Source of the DNA: Mesorhizobium sp. B2-7-1
Lineage (GTDB): Bacteria; Pseudomonadota; Alphaproteobacteria; Rhizobiales; Rhizobiaceae
Length of the DNA: 64,000 nucleotides
Assembly: GCF_006440735.1 (NCBI RefSeq)
Contig: NZ_VFUA01000010.1
Span: 1 to 64,000, forward strand
Direction of reading: 5' to 3'
The translations under genes were made by a program, and so were the position numbers. The notes below the pieces were generated by a model. It made no database searches, was not told the DNA's origin, and was given only the letters and a program-made list of their open reading frames with translations. Shown in pieces: positions 61,618 to 64,000 of the stretch; within the stretch, counting starts at the first letter, position 1, and each line of letters begins with the position of its first letter.

Positions 61618-62178
61618 ATGAATATTCCGATTCTGGATGGGAATCAGGTGCGGAGACGGGTTCGATCCGGACTGGGTGCGCGATCAAACAGTCTCCTCGC
61701 GATGCTTGGGTTTTCGGCATTCGCGCTCGTTGCCTGCCAATCGACCCCAGACACACGGCCTGTTGCCGACCCGCAACCCGCTCCAGCCGCTGCTCCCGCT
61801 CCGGCCTCGTCGAATTCGGCTATGCTGGACCAGACGGTGACGGTCGTTCCGCCCGGCAAGGGCGTTCCGGCCAAATATGCCGCATTCTCCGGCATATGGG
61901 CAGGGCAGCTCAACGGCATGTATGACGGCAAGCTGGCGGTCCTGACCGTGTCCTCGGGCGGGCAGGTGACGGCCAGCTATGCATGGGGCGACCTGGCCGA
62001 CAATAAGCCGGGCGTCGCCGATGGCTCTGGCAGGATTTCCGGCAACACGTTGAAGCTCGGACGCCTGCCGAACGGCGCGGATATCACCGCCACGATGCCG
62101 TCGCCGGGAACGCTCAGCGTTACCTATGCGCTTGCCGGCCAGACCTATGCCGGCTCGTTCGCCCGGGTCGGCCAGTGA
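61618..62178 (+). CDS. Hypothetical lipoprotein
   Basis: This is a 186-residue protein with a lipobox FALVACQS near residue 40, after a basic N-terminal stretch (QVRRRVRSGLGARS). A Pro/Ala linker (QPAPAAAPAPASS) leads to a small beta-rich domain (FSGIWAGQLNGMYDGKLAVLTV ... GSFARVGQ). I do not recognise a family. The start at 61618 suits AGAGG 7 bases upstream; ATG 61612 is also in frame. It follows the kinase gene by 29 bases, so read-through is possible. Confidence 0.75.
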   Translation: MNIPILDGNQVRRRVRSGLGARSNSLLAMLGFSAFALVACQSTPDTRPVADPQPAPAAAPAPASSNSAMLDQTVTVVPPGKGVPAKYAAFSGIWAGQLNGMYDGKLAVLTVSSGGQVTASYAWGDLADNKPGVADGSGRISGNTLKLGRLPNGADITATMPSPGTLSVTYALAGQTYAGSFARVGQ

Positions 62179-62191
62179 GAAAAGCCCGTCG

Positions 62192-63304
62192 CTAAGATTG
62201 AAGCGGGTCCCGCGTGATCCGCACGCACATCGGCGTTCCGATCTCGATGGCGTGGCCGGTGTCGGTCAGCCGGCCGCTCTGCTCGTCGCGGGCGAAGATC
62301 GAGATGCGGTCGGCGTTCTGGTTGGCCGAAAACAGATGCTTGCCCGACGGCGTCAGCGCGAGGTTGCGCGGTGTCGCGCCACCGCAAGGCGCGAAGTCGA
62401 CGAGCTCCAGTTTCCCCGATTGCTGGTCGACGGCGAAGATGACGACGCTGTCATGGCCTCTGTTGGAACCGTAGAGGAAGCGCCCATCGGGCGAGATCTG
62501 GATGTCGGCGCAGTGATTATGCGCGCGAGCCTCTCCGGGAACCGCCGGCTTGGTGTCGATTGTCTCGAGCCGCCCCGAGGATGGGTCGAGAGCCAAGGAG
62601 ACGACCGTCGAGCCCAGCTCGTTCATGACGAAGACGAAGCGGCCGTTCGGGTGCAGCGCCACATGACGCGGCCCGGCGCCGGGCGCAAGCGCCGAGGAAG
62701 CGAGCTTCACCAGCGCGCCGTCCGGCTCGACCCGGTAGGAAACCAACTGGTCGATGCCGAGATCGGCGACGATGGCGACGCCGCCCTGGATGGTTTCGGT
62801 GACGCTGTGGGCATGCGGCCGCTCCTGCCGCTCGGCATTGGGGCCGGTGCCGGAATGCGCCACGCTCGCCAGCGGCGCGGTCAGGCCACCGTCGGCCGCA
62901 AAGCCGAACACGGCGACCGCCTTGTCGGGGCCGCCGCTGCCCATGCCGTAATTCGCCACCAGAAGCTTGCTGCCGTCGCGCGTGATCGTGTTGTGCGCCG
63001 TGATGCTGCCAAGCGACGGCTGCTTGTTGATATAGGCGAGTGAGTTGGTGGCGCGCTCGAAGCGATAGGCCGAGACCGTTCCCTCGCGCCAGGCAAAGAC
63101 TTCCGAATTGGCATAGATGCGGGAGCCATCCGGCGTCACCGACAGGAAGGTCGGATTGTCGACATCGTTGGTCTCGGCGAGTTTCTGCACGGCAAGCGTC
63201 GCCTCGTCGAAGGCATAGACGCCGAGGCCGATGCCGCGCGCGCCCTGGAAATAGGGCGCCTCGCGGTTGAGGCTGCCGACAAAGACAAGACAGGCGCTTT
63301 GCAT
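62192..63304 (-). CDS. Lactonase-family seven-bladed beta-propeller protein
   Basis: This is a 370-residue protein of the YkgB/6-phosphogluconolactonase (Pgl, cycloisomerase 2) propeller family. Repeated blades are seen (VTPDGSRIYANSEVF, LHPNGRFVFVMNELGSTV, ISPDGRFLYGSNRGHDSV, LTPSGKHLFSANQNADRI). GPRHVALHPNGR and RNLALTPSG are family marks. It may hydrolyse a sugar lactone, possibly linked to the neighbouring operon, with which it is convergent. The start at 63304 has GGAGGAAG upstream. Confidence 0.9.
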   Translation of the reverse strand: MQSACLVFVGSLNREAPYFQGARGIGLGVYAFDEATLAVQKLAETNDVDNPTFLSVTPDGSRIYANSEVFAWREGTVSAYRFERATNSLAYINKQPSLGSITAHNTITRDGSKLLVANYGMGSGGPDKAVAVFGFAADGGLTAPLASVAHSGTGPNAERQERPHAHSVTETIQGGVAIVADLGIDQLVSYRVEPDGALVKLASSALAPGAGPRHVALHPNGRFVFVMNELGSTVVSLALDPSSGRLETIDTKPAVPGEARAHNHCADIQISPDGRFLYGSNRGHDSVVIFAVDQQSGKLELVDFAPCGGATPRNLALTPSGKHLFSANQNADRISIFARDEQSGRLTDTGHAIEIGTPMCVRITRDPLQS

Positions 63305-63539
63305 CGATCTTCCTCCTAGCAGGTTCCGCAAAGTGTCCCACGGTTTTGCGAAGAGAACCCTGCGAAAAACAACAATCCCTGAGCAGGCATTCGTGGGCTT
63401 GCCCGCGACTTCCTGCTCACGGCCGGGGGCTCGTCCGCCCGCGCCGGCTCTCCAAAAATTTCGCCGATCATCGCTTGCAAGGCAATCCCATATGTGAAAA
63501 TAATATTCACAAAAGAAAACTCACAGGAGGAGAGCGATC
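63305..63539. other. Intergenic region with palindromic site
   Basis: These 235 bases separate the divergent lactonase-family and MaoC-type genes. No gene is evident. The right part is AT-rich and holds the palindrome at 63493 and a strong ribosome binding site (AGGAGGAGAG) at 63525-63535. Confidence 0.5.
63493..63511. promoter_or_regulatory. Palindromic operator candidate upstream of the MaoC-type gene
   Basis: Arms TGTGAA (63493-63498) and TTCACA (63506-63511) flank a 7-base AT-rich centre. The position, about 30 bases before a ribosome binding site, suggests control of the downstream operon by an unknown regulator. Confidence 0.5.
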
Positions 63540-63614
63540 ATGCATCTCGCCATTCGGCATCGTGCCCGGAACCGATCTGCAGGCCGCGCCGGAAGCTCCC
63601 GGAGAGGATCATGA
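63540..63614 (+). CDS. Possible 24-codon leader peptide before the MaoC-type gene
   Basis: ATG 63540 follows an excellent AGGAGGAGAG site and opens 24 codons, Arg-rich ([18 protein letters not shown]), ending in a TGA that overlaps the next ATG (ATGA). It could be a translated leader or coupling peptide. It has no known family, and the peptide itself may have no function. Confidence 0.3.
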   Translation: MHLAIRHRARNRSAGRAGSSRRGS

Positions 63615-64000
63615 GCGCATTCTCGCCGACCGTCGGTGTCGCCTCGACGCATCCGGCCGACATGCCTGAGGCGCATGCCGAAATCCCGGTCTGGAATTCG
63701 GAAAACTGGCTCTACGAGGACTGGCAGCCCGGCCACAAAATCCGCTCGCTCCGCCGCACCATCGCCGAGGGCGAAAGCCATATGTTCAATACGCTGGTGC
63801 TGGATATCCATCCCTACGTGCAGGACCAGATGTTCGCCGGGAAGGAAGGCATCTTCGGTCGGCGGCTGGTGGCCGGCGCCTTCGTCTTCTCGGCCGGGCT
63901 CGGCCTCGTCGCCACCAACTGCATCAACGCCTTTTCCTACGGCTACGATAAGCTGCGCTTCATCAAGCCGGTCTTCATCGGCGACACCATCTATTCGATC
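63611..64000 (+). CDS. MaoC-family dehydratase, N-terminal part (cut by window end)
   Basis: 130 residues are visible. After a flexible lead ([20 protein letters not shown]) comes a hot-dog-fold MaoC-type region: [36 protein letters not shown], then [17 protein letters not shown] and [13 protein letters not shown]. Such enzymes hydrate enoyl-CoA or act on mesaconyl-type thioesters. GAGAGG lies before the ATG. The C-terminal half and the neighbours are outside the window, so the substrate is open. Confidence 0.85.
   Translation, partial: MSAFSPTVGVASTHPADMPEAHAEIPVWNSENWLYEDWQPGHKIRSLRRTIAEGESHMFNTLVLDIHPYVQDQMFAGKEGIFGRRLVAGAFVFSAGLGLVATNCINAFSYGYDKLRFIKPVFIGDTIYSI

Overview
The window reads as a chromosomal segment of a GC-rich alphaproteobacterium of the order Hyphomicrobiales (Rhizobiales), most likely Mesorhizobium or a close relative. 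Supporting signs are a class II (CP4-type) EPSP synthase, the order aroA-cmk-rpsA, an Omp25/31-type outer membrane protein, a TakP-type TRAP receptor, a split pntAA-pntAB-pntB transhydrogenase behind an aa3-oxidase subunit IV gene, and small dispersed palindromes of the kind common in Mesorhizobium. The genus is inferred from remembered protein similarity, not from a search.

Layout. 1-4.3 kb: end of a 2-hydroxyacid dehydrogenase, a secreted inhibitor-like protein, an outer membrane barrel, a class I amidotransferase hydrolase and a TakP-like TRAP receptor. 4.3-9 kb (minus strand): a zinc alcohol dehydrogenase behind the TRAP membrane subunits, and an orphan LivH-type permease. 9-17.4 kb: a CGNR regulator with a lipoprotein, a one-chain indolepyruvate:ferredoxin oxidoreductase, a GGDEF-EAL protein and a FeeM-like acyltransferase. 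17.5-25 kb: the transhydrogenase operon, a frameshifted hydrolase and gyrB. 25-29 kb: flavin reductase, cytochrome P450, NDUFA9-like protein, DoxX. 29-37 kb: Ldh-family dehydrogenase and an apparent basic amino acid (arginine-type) block: ABC transporter, dimethylarginine hydrolase-like enzyme, TetR regulator and a ketoarginine-decarboxylase-like enzyme. 37-43.6 kb: an AT-richer orphan gene, an SDR, then rpsA, cmk, a broken DUF6881 gene and aroA.

Two accessory blocks stand out. First, a tRNA-Ala(GGC) gene at 43741 is followed by a 4.9-kb arsenic cassette (arsR, aqpS, arsC, second arsR, flavoprotein, MFS exporter). A perfect 26-bp direct repeat of the tRNA 3' end bounds the cassette, and it contains no recombinase gene: a compact genomic island. 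Second, from 48.9 to 61.6 kb lies a catabolic cluster with a CUT2 ABC importer, a HisD-like dehydrogenase, a LacI regulator, an unrecognised alpha-helical protein, a metallo-beta-lactamase-fold hydrolase, a lambda-crystallin-type dehydrogenase, an SDR, PdxA2 and a DUF1537 kinase. Palindromes sharing one core (GAGAACGTTCTC) precede both the ATPase gene and the binding-protein gene and are the likely LacI operators. The last two enzymes resemble the D-threonate route to dihydroxyacetone phosphate; the upstream chemistry and substrate cannot be assigned from sequence and may be new.

The window ends with a lipoprotein, a lactonase-family beta-propeller and the start of a MaoC-type dehydratase.
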